NCBI RefSeq assembly: GCF_004027225.2
Contig: NC_044278.2
Span: forward strand, 3,906,001 to 3,970,000
DNA length: 64,000 bases
From: Strigops habroptila
Taxonomy: Eukaryota > Chordata > Aves > Psittaciformes > Psittacidae
Direction: 5' to 3'
Below, one piece after another: positions 51,701 through 61,778 of the stretch; position 1 is the stretch's first letter; each line of letters opens with the position of its first letter. A model generated the notes under the pieces. The model saw only the letters and a program-made list of their open reading frames with translations, had not been told where the DNA came from and made no database searches. Both the position numbers and the translations under genes were made by a program.

Positions 51701-53749
51701 GACAAAAAAATTATCTGCAAATTGGGTCAAATTGAGTACATAATTCTGGTCAAAAAGCATTTATTTTATTCTTTGGTTAAAAAAAAATAAAAATGAAACC
51801 TTCAAACTTTTTGATTGAAAGCAAATTTTGTGTGCATGATTTATTCAAATTACAAAGAAAAACCCAAACCTTTCAACAGTATTGAATAACATGGGAAAAA
51901 AACATTTATTTTGTGGAAAAAATTTTAAGTGAATAAAAATTAGGAGTTTTTGAATGTAAGAGTTACGTTGCCTGTTGCACATTAGTAGCGGAATACTGAT
52001 CGATGTGGTTGCACTGGCATTGATTCAGGTTGCAGTGAAAGCTTTTCATCCAGATGCATCGGTGTTTTGTTAGAACTGTGAAGAAAACCATCAGGCTGTT
52101 GTCTAATGTGCATACACATCGCATTGTGTTTAAGAAATTGCCTCTTGCACTTGGTTCATGAATGTGGCAGCATTTGTTCTTTCTGTACCACAAGTGTTCT
52201 GGTTTTTCTTCTGCGCATCAGCTGTCCTCGCTTGATGTATTTTGCATTTAAAATGAAATGTTTAATGCTGCATCATTGAAGCCTGTTACTTTTACAGCAA
52301 TTGATGCCAGATCTGTGTGCACAGAACCCTGGCTGCCCTTTCCTCCTCCTCCCAGCACAGTGCTGAGAACCATGCTTGTATTTAAATAGGGCTGCGAACA
52401 GTACATGACCTAAATAGCCCAGAAGCAAAGTCCTGTTGAAACACATATGACATTTCTGAATCAACCATTGCAAAAAGGTATTTGTTTGTCTGGTGTGTTC
52501 TGGGTTTTGACTTGGGAATGAAAACAACATATCAGTATTTCCCATGGGATGGAAACACAATTTTCCAGTCATCTCTAACTGCATGTGACTGATTCAAAAA
52601 GTAAAGGAGATACAAATGATGCTTTAAAGGAGAGAATGACAAGACATCTACCAAGGAGACAATCTGAGGAAATGCAGAGACAAGTGATGGAAAATGAGAT
52701 AGCTTTATGGGCAGGCTACACAGAACCTCAAGGCAAAAGTGAGGCCGCTAGTTTTTGACAGTAGCATCAGAAAACTGCAGTCAGGACATGGCTACTGCAG
52801 CATTGTGGAAATAGTCAGATACTCTGAGACTTCAGCTTTATCCCTCAGCTGGCTGGGGACACGGTGGTGCATTGGTTGTGAGCCCTTCTGTGACAGAACC
52901 AGCATGAGCATCTACTGCACTAGGGTGCTCGTCCTTGGGACCTGAGCAGAAAAGGTTGGGAGTTGACTGCAGGAATGTATATGTATATTGCTCACTACAG
53001 TATAGTGCAAGTTTGCCATGCCAAATTGAGATAATTTACATATGATATCTGACTGTAGGAAAGTATCAGTGATGTTCTTAGCCAAAGCCATGTTCAAGCA
53101 ACAGTTGAATGGGTTTACATCAAAATTCTTCACTGAGAACCATATATATTTTGATTGGAAATTTTTTGGTTAGCATGGAGTTCTGCTTTTTGTGTGAACC
53201 AGAAAACAGTGTGTTGGGATGACAGCACTGTCTCAATCTTACCAACGAGCCTCTGCCCTTTTGCCAAAAGGAGCTGGCAATTTATGAGATATGGTTTGTT
53301 TAAAAAGTATATATAGTTGTAGAATAGCGTAAGTTACTAGATGCTTCTTCAGTTCCCTGTGTCTATGAAAGCAGGAAACAAACTCACATGTTTTTGATCT
53401 CTCGCAATAGGATGATTGCCCTTTTTGTTCTACTACAGAAGTAGTACCCTTCTACTACCCTTCAAGAAATTAAAAGCATGCAAGAGTTAGGAATCATTTC
53501 TTTGTCAAATAGTTGATGAAGTCTGATGAAGTCTAAATGTTCCTATATATGCTATAACATTGATTATTCAGAAAGAGTTGTAATGTGTGCATGTTTGCTT
53601 TAACAAAACCTTTTTTTCATCTTCTGCAGGTAAGACTATGAGGCAGCAGCAAGAGGTCTGTAGCTACCTTTGTGCTAGCCAACTAGGCATGAATAGTGAG
53701 CAGCTAGAGATGCCTGTAAAATCCTGTAGATCTCCTGTAGAGATGCCTG

Positions 53750-54048
53750 TAAAAGGAGGTGGCTCGTCTCTTCTCCCCAGTAACAAGTGACAGGACAAGA
53801 GGAAACAGCCTCAAGCTGCACCAGGGGAGGTTTAGGTTGGATATTAAGAAAAATTTCTTCATCGAAAGGGTGACGAGGCATTGGAACAGGCTGCCCAGGG
53901 CAATGGTGGAATCACCATCCCTCGTAGTCCTTAAAAACCATGTAGATGAGGCCCTTGGTGACATGGGTTAGTGGTGGACTTGGCAGTCCTGGGATAATGG
54001 TTGGACTTAAAGGCGTTTTCCAACCCAGCTGATTCTATGATTCTATGA
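53750..54048 (+). mobile_element. CR1 LINE 3'-end fragment, sense
   Basis: tgacaggacaagaggaaaca, gtttaggttggatattaaga, ggctgcccagggcaatggtg and a terminal gattctatgattctatga. It ends about 250 bases before the CD200R1-like start codon, so it lies in that gene's upstream flank. Confidence 0.92.
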
Positions 54049-54301
54049 AAATGGTATCAGAGATCCTGGATTTTAAAAACTTGTTTGTAAGCAGCAGTGG
54101 TTTTTTTACTTTCAAAACCCTTTTTGTTTTACTTCAGTGCAAAAATGATACTTGGCATGGGGTCTTATTTAGAACTTCTGTTTTCAAAGGAAACTGAGGT
54201 TTTACTACATGTTCTCTTTGAAGGGTTTCGCACAACAATTTGTGACTACGTGCCATTTTCTTTGCCTTCACTTTATGCAGTGCTGATTCCTTCTGCTGAA
54301 G

Positions 54302-54365
54302 ATGGCTCAGACATGGGCAGTTCTGGCTGCATTTCTTTTGCTGATAAATCTGGTTGAAGGGCCAG
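54302..54365 (+). CDS. CD200R1: CD200R1-like exon 1 (signal peptide)
   Basis: ATG in a strong context, then a hydrophobic leader MAQTWAVLAAFLLLINLVEG, donor gtaagt in phase 1, as usual for Ig-receptor leader exons. Confidence 0.85.
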
Positions 54366-57300
54366 GTAAGTACAAGAGATCCAAAACTACATGCAGAACA
54401 CTTTGGTACTCTCTATTTCCAACTTACCAGTACTCTGAAACTTCACAGTCCATCAGGGGAAATTTTTCTTACTGATTAGTGTGAATGCAAAGAGAGATGT
54501 CACTTCAGCTGGCAAAATAACTGTGTGCCATGCAGAGTGGCACAGGATGGTATATCTGATAGGAATCTAGCACAGATCATCTGAAGACACATCTCCTGTT
54601 CAACTGGGACAATATCAGAGCTATGATTTCTAGCAGAAAAGGGATCTACATATGCCCCTTACCAAATTTCCTTTGTCAACTACTGCACCAAGTGATCTCG
54701 TGTTTTAACCCTGTTACAGGTGTGTGTTCCACCACTATCCCCCTTTTTACTTGCCCTTTAACCAAGGTGCCTAATTCGGTAACAGAATAATATTTTTAAA
54801 GTAGTTTCCCTTCCCTTAAGGGTGAATCTTGCCTTCCCAATCAGTTTTACAAAGCCCAAGTTAGTGATAGAAATCTGTTGCCTAAAAAAAGGTGGAGGAC
54901 TTGCATCTCATCAGCATGCATCACATACCTTCACAGTGTCCATAGCAGAGAGGCACCATCTCCACTGTGTTTCCAGACTTCAGAGTGACAGCAGGAAGCT
55001 GGACCTGGAATTTGAATACTACTTATATGTGTCTGCTCAAAGCAATGTGTCTCCAAGGCTGCCAGCACAGTAAAGAAGTAGAAGTTTCTAAGATGAAGCC
55101 AAGAGTTTCCTGTCTTTGACAATGGCTGTAGCATCATTTTTTATATCTTTTCTTCTTATGCAGCTTACGACATGGTGAGTGTGGAGGCTGGTCATGAGGC
55201 TGTGTTGAGTTGCCCTTCTGCCTCCGAAGTGTCTTTGCTAATGGTGATATGGAAGACGAAATGCAGCACTTGCTGCTTGTTGGCCTATAGAAGTGATCAC
55301 AATGAGACAAGGAGGTTAAACTGCAGTGAGAGGATGACATGGAAATATTCGCCTGAGAGTGACCCTGCTCTTCGTATTTACCCTGTGAACCTTGGTGATG
55401 AGGGAAATTACACCTGTGAAGTCGTCAGCACTGCAGGGAATTTTCTTTTTTTCTCCTTTCTGACTGTGATAGGTAAGAAGCACCTTTGAGGGTGATTTTG
55501 GGGTTTTTTTTGCATGCATGTGTGAAGATAAAAATGATTTGATTTGGTGATAAAAGACCTAAACTAAAAATAAAAGATGTAAGCTGCCTTTGGGTATTTG
55601 GAGAAGGTAAGAAGGCTTGAGGAATTGCATAATAGGACTTGGCTGTTCTATGGAGAAATAATCTGGGGGGTTTGTGCTTCATTTTTTTTAACTTCTGACT
55701 CGGGAAGAGGGGAGGTTTTAAAATGCACAAACCCAACAGCCTGCATAGTTTCTGAGGGAGTTCTTTGGGTGTAACATGGGGTTTGAATGTTGTGTGAATG
55801 TTCATACAACCAGGAGTATACACTCTTGATTAAGCTATGCAAACAGAAGATATCAAATAGCTGTTGCTGCTATGTGCTAAGCAAGAGGATGCTGAACCAA
55901 GACTCTTGTCTGGGTGAGACCTGAATAGGAAGAAAGCAAAAGTTTCAGGACACTATCTGGAAATATTTCACTCTTCCAGAAATACTGAAAGCTGTCTATA
56001 AGACTGCATCACTAAAATAAAAATTAATCTATTTTCAACATAGGCAAGAACAGAAGAATATTAGGAAACATAATAGATACATCAAATCATCTTTTTCAGA
56101 TAGGCAGGTAAACTGTCTAGGTTTCCGTTAATTAAAAAAAACGAAAAGAACTGAAACCAACATAGGAGGAGAATTTGTGTCTGGCCATATTAGTTAAGTC
56201 TTCTGAATATAACTAAAAAATCTGGGATATTAATTTGGGTACCCTATAATTGCTGCTATTAATTTTTTGTTGCTTGATTTATGTATCTTTTTACAGGGTC
56301 TTGCCCTTCTAATACTGTCTTAGGTATTGTCCAAGCCCTGTCCTGTTTTGTCAAATGCAGACTATGAGTTGTTTGACTCCAGGCAGGACAGTTTTGTCCA
56401 ATTCCTCCTTTATTCCCCTACTATCAAATTCTTGATTCTGCCTCCATAGTCTCCTACATATCTCAGCTGCAGCTTCAGCAAGATGTGTTTTCTTCAGTAT
56501 GTACTGCCATACTTACAAATCTTCATTTAATCCACTTCTGTCTGTCATCCCCATCTTCTTCTGTTACTCTCGTAGTCACCTTTTGGACAACACGAAAAAG
56601 CAGTACTCTCAGATTCAGATAGGTAGTTTTGGAGATATTCACCTTGGACTTTTTGCTGTATATTTTCCCCTTGAAGATCGTTGGTGCTAATATTCCAAAT
56701 GATTTTAAAATCTCTTGAATTGGTCATGCAAAATAAAAGAAAACCACCTATTTTTCATTTTCTCAGTTGGTGATTTATACTGAACTAGAAAAAATGGTTG
56801 TGGCCTTTTTTTTTATCTCTTCTGTAGTCCCTCCTACAGTGAGTCTGACCTTTGATAAGAGCACAGGGGCCGTCTGTCAAGCATCTGCTGGAAAGCCAGC
56901 TGCTGACATCTTCTGGATTCCTCCAAGTAATCACAGCACCGGTGAAGAAGTCCATCACCCCAATGGGACAGTAACCAGACTGAGCTGGGTCAACAGCAAT
57001 CTTTCCACTGTCACCTGCCTGGTTACCCACCCAGCTACAAACCAGAGTCTGTTCCTAGACTTGCCACGTAAGTAATGTTGTTCTGTATCATTATGCTTTT
57101 GGGCATCATTGTGCTGTTCTATGCAGCTGTTGCCACTGAACGCCAGGGTTCTACAGATTGTTTAGTGGGATTATAAGCCAAAGTCCTATTGCATGTTGAC
57201 AGAGAAATTAATAGTTTTGAGTGAGTTTCTATCCCTTGTTTGCTTCTTTCTATCCCTGTTATACTTTACAAGAATTCCTCATTCTGCTTTTGGTGGGTTG

Positions 57301-60300
57301 ACCTTGGCTGGCTGCCTGATGCTCACCAAGCTGCTCTATCATTCCCCTGCTCAACGAGACAAGGGGAGAAAAATAAGATGAAAAGCTCATGGGTCAAGAT
57401 AAGGACACAGAGATTATTCACCAGTTACTGTCATGGACTGAACAGACTGGACTTGGGGCAATAATTTATTGCCAATAAAATCAGAATAGGATTGTGAGAA
57501 ATAAAAGCAAATCTAAAAGTACCTTCCCCTCACCTCTCCCTTCTTTCTGGGCTCAGCTTCACTCCCAACTTCTCTACTCGCTCCTCCTGAGTGGTGTCAT
57601 GGTTTAAGCCCAGACCCTAACTCAGAATCACACAGCCATTCACTCATCCCCTCTCTTCCTCCCCTGGGCTGAATGGGGAGGAGAGTCACAAGAAAATCAA
57701 CCCATGGGTTGAGATAAGAACAGTTTAATAACTGAAGTAAAATACACTACTACTGCTATTAAGGGTGATAACAATGGGAGAGAATATAAAACTAAAAGGA
57801 GAAAAGGAAAAAACAGTAAGCAGCAGTGGTGCACAATACAATTGCTCACCACCCACTGACCAATACCCAGCCCAACCCGAGCAGTGATCGGACCCTTCTG
57901 GGTAACTCCCCCCATTTTCTATGCTGTGCATGACGTGCTGTGGTACGGAATACCCCTTTGGCTGGTTTGGGTCAGGTGTCCTGGCTCTGCTTCCTCCCGG
58001 CTTCCCGTGCCCCTCCTCACTGGCAGAGCATGAGAGACTGAGAAGTCTTTGATCAGAGTAAGCATTACTTAGCAACAACTAGAACATCAGTGTGTTATTA
58101 GTGCTGTTCTCAGACTAAATCTAAAACACAGCACTGCACCAGCTAATAGGAAGAAAAATAACTATCCCAGCCAAAACCAGGACAAGTGGCACATTTTTGA
58201 CTGGCTCAGCCTTGGCCAGCAGCAGGTCTGTCTTGAAGCCATCTGCTGCTGGCTCTGTTGGACATGGGGGCAGCTTCTAGCATTTTCTCACAGAAGCCAC
58301 CCCTTCAGCCTCCCCACTACCAAAACCTTGCCACACAAATGCAACACACTGCTTTGGTAACCTTTTTAATCACCAATAGCAGAAAAACTGCTTTCAGCAC
58401 CCACCGTGATACAACTCACTAATTTTTGATGTGAAGCTTTGTACCCCTGAAGTTGAATTTTGTCCAGCTTCTCACAGTGGTGATGGTCTGGAGAAAAGTT
58501 CTTTGGACAATGTCTGTCTGTGACTTTCAAAGTATCCTTCCCAGGGCCAAAGGAGGCAAAGGGCAAAATTCTGGTTCCCAGCTGGCAGTGCTGGAACTGT
58601 TAGAAATCTGTTCTGGTAGGATTTGTAAGCTAGATAAGTGCTCATATCGCCAAAATATCTCAGTAGAGGCATGAAGGACAGAAGCCAGCATAGACCAGTC
58701 ATTAATAACAGCATTTTGCAGGAGTGGCTGGTCATTTCTATTGTTGCAGGCCTAGTATAATTTGAGGAAGAGGAGACACTGCAGGCAGACGAGTTGAAAA
58801 TGAAAGTGTGTTTGTACACACAAATGACTGGGTTTGTGAGGCAGCTTCCTATTGCTGGTTGGCATCCAGACATCTCATCAGTGTCTCAGTTCATTTGAGC
58901 TGTGGGGGTAGAGGATTAGCTTTCTGCGCTGCATAAGGAGCTAGTAACATCATGTAGGCAGTGGATACTGACATTTAGCTTTGTAACTAGTTTTCTTTTC
59001 TTATTTCTCAGATAATTCCCCCAGGCTTGACTTTTTTCTGCTAGGAGGATTTGCAAGTGTTGCTGTTGTCAGTGGTGTGACTTTATGCTTGTTTTGTAGC
59101 TGCAGAGGTAAGTCATTTGATGATCCTGAAATGTATTACAATTCCGTTGCTGATTATGTGCAGGTACAAGGACATGTACTTCATTGCTGAGAGTGTGGTG
59201 GGAAGCATGGATTGAGGAAAATGTCCAAAGATGATGCATTGTCCTTTTGGGAAAGGGGTGGAATTTTAAAATGAGTCTGGAGTTTTGTAAAAGTCATAGT
59301 TATTATGATATTAATGCATCATATATACGGCAGAGAGTCATTAGGGGGAAAAATGATTCTTTCTGAGAGTACGGTAGGTTTTGAGGTTTTAGGATTATTT
59401 TGATTGTTCTGTGTTTACTGACATAAAATTCTATGCGTAGAACGACAATTCACAAACTAGTCTAATGACTAGACACAAACAAGCTCCCCGTTTCCATCGG
59501 CAATATGTTTTCCCTTGAGCAAGTGTAATAGGCCAAATGTACATCCCTCTGGTACACTCGCAGTTTCTCAAGCTGTATAGATTTCACGGACACTGGGTCA
59601 GGATCATACTGAGAACTCAGATAATAGTTTGCTACTCTTGGAGTTGTGTAAGACACCTGTGATGGGGTATGAATGGAGTAAAAGTCCAAGTGGAGGCTTA
59701 AAATGGGAGGAAGTAAGAGTAGCAGGCTGAAGATAAGAGTTTTTTCAGGAGAGCAGGAGATGCTACACTGGGAGAAGGCAATGTAGAGGTGGATAAACTG
59801 TAAATGGAGAATACACTTTTTTGGGGCAGGCGAAGAGAGGAGAAGACATGCTCAGACGGGTTCTTTAGCCCAGCGTGTGCCTGCAGAACTGAGGAAAAAA
59901 TGTACCTGTGTCAATTCAGTCATGTCTCTCAGGGTGACCAAAAGTTTCAATGAAGGGAAAAATAAAACAATAGTGCATGCAAGAGCAGGACATAAACCAA
60001 TAAGAACTTAACTAACAAATGTAACTGTATTTTCCATTCCAAACCATTCTATGATTTTGAAGAAAGTCTTTCAGCAGCTGAGGGCAGCTAGAGGAGAGCT
60101 CTAGACATCATAACTGTGCACCTTGCCCCATGAAACCATTTTAATTTACTCATATCCTATTTTCAGCTCTCCGGTTACATAAATTGGCACACACGTCAGC
60201 AGCACCAGTTGCGGTAAGTGGCCTTTTTGTGTGTGTGTGTGCGCTTTGCATTTTTTTGTGTATTCTTCAGTAAAATATGTAATTTCATTGCAATGCGTCT

Positions 60301-61600
60301 GGTCTGACAAAGCTCCCATTTATCTCTGGGTGTTTGGAGGGGGAAATGAGGAACAGTGTATCTGCGAGAGTGTCTATTGTTTGGATGGCCCTATCTGCAT
60401 GTATATTCAGAGTACCTGAGTAATTGTTTAAGCACTAGATTGAAAGTGGTGTAGTGCGTCTTCTGTCTAAGAATACTATAAATTACGTTTACAATGCCAG
60501 CGGTTAAGCTGAATTTTAAATCTCCCAGAAGTTAATGTTTTTGAATTTCAGCTTCTCGGAGTAATCTAAACTCTGATGTCTTATTTAAGAATGTGTATTG
60601 CTGTTGATGGCAAACATTTGTCTGGTTAAAGATCAGATGAAGACAGACAAGCATTTTACAATGGTGTACTTCCTTATGCTGTATTAGAGAGAAACACAGC
60701 TATGAAACTCTTACTTTTTTTAGTTGCAGTTCAAACACTTAGAAGCTAGGAAACAGCAGCAGTGATAAATTTGCCACGGCAACTTTTACTTCCTTTCTAA
60801 TTCCGGTGTGTTGTGATACATATTTAACAGCCTGATAATATGCAGCTCTTTCCTCAGGAATTCTGCCTCATTTAATGCATACTGAAAGAGCAATTATTTC
60901 ATATTTTGTTTTCTGCTCACAGTTAAATTAATGGCTGCGTGCCTTGTTTGTTGCAAACTAGTTAAGCAGTGTTCTGAAGTTAGAGTGATTAATTTCCTGA
61001 TATGCTCTTCAATGGCATTCAGGACAATTTGGCTGATGAGAGTGGGAGTTGCAAAGGTCGAAGTCAAAAGCTTCCAGTAATTTTCGGTGCCTAAACTGGA
61101 TTGCTTGTGGCCTGCCTGTTCTTTTTCAGAGAAGTTAGGATTGCAGGATCCTATTTTTCATCATCATCTATTTTGCTGAAAATACCAGCATTTCAAAATC
61201 TGTTTTCAATTGCATTAAGAAAAAAAAAAAATGATTCAAAGTTTGTCCTGTTTAGACTTTGTGAAGGTGGTTGCTGCATCCTTCTGTCAGTTTGGGTTTC
61301 ACCCTCTGTGTCCTATCCCTTTGCTCACAGAGCTTAGAGAAATAACGTCACAGTTCTTTTGCAAAAGTAATGTTACCTACCAGATTTCTTCTGGTCTTGT
61401 GTTTTGTTTGGACTCTGTAAGTATAATGGTTCCATTAAATTCTACAGTGTAATGCAATGGTACATGTTTTCTTTATATTGCAGACTAAGAACTTCAGGTC
61501 CACACCATCATGGGCGAAAACAGAAGCAGTCAAGCCTCCTGTCTTATCAGAGAGTATCTACCAGAATTATAGACCAAGAATGGTATATATGAACTGTTGA
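54302..61600 (+). CDS. CD200R1: CD200 receptor 1-like inhibitory Ig receptor, gene span
   Basis: Six exons join in phase to 290 residues. Layout: signal peptide 1-21 (MAQTWAVLAAFLLLINLVEG), V-type Ig domain 22-124 (C38 and C106 canonical; YTCEV), C2-type Ig domain 125-204 (C141, C188; AGKPAADIFWIP and NGTVT are CD200R hallmarks), membrane helix about 212-233 with no charged residue, tail 237-290. Seven N-glycosylation sequons (N68, N74, N103, N159, N170, N182, N196). Family members sit on myeloid cells, bind CD200 and dampen activation through tail tyrosines. The uncharged helix argues against DAP12 pairing, so an inhibitory form is likely. The tail has Y278, Y281 and Y287 (SIYQNY, VYMNC) and no NPxY. 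The ATG has A at -3 and G at +4. An undetected extra tail exon is possible. Family assignment is strong; strict orthology to human CD200R1 is not proven. Confidence 0.88.
54366..56827 (+). other. CD200R1-like introns 1 and 2
   Basis: Introns flanking the V-domain exon. Nothing recognised in them. Confidence 0.7.
55164..55472 (+). CDS. CD200R1: CD200R1-like exon 2 (V-type Ig domain)
   Basis: Phase 1-1 Ig exon. Contains LSC (C38), VIWK (W51), the CSTCC cluster (55-59), LNCSER (C75) and DEGNYTCEV (C106). Acceptor atgcag, donor gtaaga. Confidence 0.92.
56828..57067 (+). CDS. CD200R1: CD200R1-like exon 3 (C2-type Ig domain)
   Basis: Phase 1-1 exon. Contains VCQASAGKPAADIFWIPPS and NGTVTRLSW to STVTCLVTH, closely matching the CD200R second domain. 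Acceptor ctgtag, donor gtaagt. Confidence 0.93.
57289..58348 (-). mobile_element. Solo LTR of an ERVL-like retrovirus, interrupted
   Basis: About 465 bases of LTR in two parts (57289-57594 and 58190-58348) flanked by the 5-bp direct repeat CTGCT (57284-57288 and 58349-58353). Starts tttggtgggttgacc, ends gcaacaca. Text matches an LTR type common in birds, and the same start sequence occurs at 30701. The strand is inferred from the primer-site-like motif beside the 30701 copy. No internal viral genes remain. It lies in intron 3 of the CD200R1-like gene. Confidence 0.8.
57595..58184 (-). mobile_element. Second solo LTR nested in the first
   Basis: A 590-base LTR beginning TGTC and ending GACA, flanked by AGTGG on both sides (57590-57594, 58185-58189). 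Read on the - strand it starts TGTCCTGGTTTTGGCTGGGA, a start typical of avian ERVL LTRs as I recall them. The 5-bp duplication shows it inserted into the outer LTR, so it is the younger of the two. Confidence 0.85.
59012..59107 (+). CDS. CD200R1: CD200R1-like exon 4 (membrane helix)
   Basis: Encodes NSPRLDFFLLGGFASVAVVS then GVTLCLFCSCR. The helix has no Lys, Arg, Asp or Glu. Three Cys near the inner face could be palmitoylated (inference). Acceptor tctcag, donor gtaagt. Confidence 0.87.
60167..60213 (+). CDS. CD200R1: CD200R1-like exon 5 (tail)
   Basis: Short exon encoding ALRLHKLAHTSAAPVA, acceptor tttcag, donor gtaagt, moving from phase 1 to phase 0. Confidence 0.7.
60229..60242. repeat. 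(GT)n microsatellite
   Basis: Seven GT units, just 15 bases after the donor of CD200R1-like exon 5. Confidence 0.85.
61484..61600 (+). CDS. CD200R1: CD200R1-like exon 6 (tail end, tyrosine motifs)
   Basis: Thirty-eight codons and TGA after an atattgcag acceptor in phase 0. Encodes TKNFRSTPSWAKTEAVKPP and ends SIYQNYRPRMVYMNC. An AATAAA follows 173 bases after the stop, which supports this as the terminal exon. Confidence 0.75.
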   Translation, partial: TKNFRSTPSWAKTEAVKPPVLSESIYQNYRPRMVYMNC

Positions 61601-61772
61601 CAGTGTAGGCACAAGCAGTTTAATACCAGCTCAGCCACTGATGATACACAGTTACTTGTACTTCAGCTAACAAATCTCAGACCTTACTGCATTGCACACC
61701 AGCAGAACACTCAAAACCGCCCCACAAAAGCATTTGTCTTTCCTGACCTGAAAAAAGTGGTTTACCTGTTTT

Positions 61773-61778
61773 AATAAA
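61773..61778 (+). promoter_or_regulatory. CD200R1: CD200R1-like poly(A) signal
   Basis: Canonical AATAAA, followed by a T-rich downstream stretch (61780-61796), giving a 3' UTR of about 190 bases. Confidence 0.65.

Larger units (their letters stand above)
41222..53749. other. Intergenic, no supported gene
   Basis: Microsatellites at 43091 and 48734, an Ig-like scrap near 48541-48590, and A-rich stretches at 51561-51960. No intact gene seen in 12.5 kb. Confidence 0.55.
59108..61483 (+). other. CD200R1-like introns 4 and 5
   Basis: Holds the GT repeat at 60229 and a minus-strand open stretch at 59462-59851 (see findings). An additional tail exon could hide here. Confidence 0.6.

Noticed and set aside
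57697-58078. Minus-strand open frames of 72 and 117 codons
   Set aside because: They are inside the inner LTR and reflect LTR sequence, not a gene.
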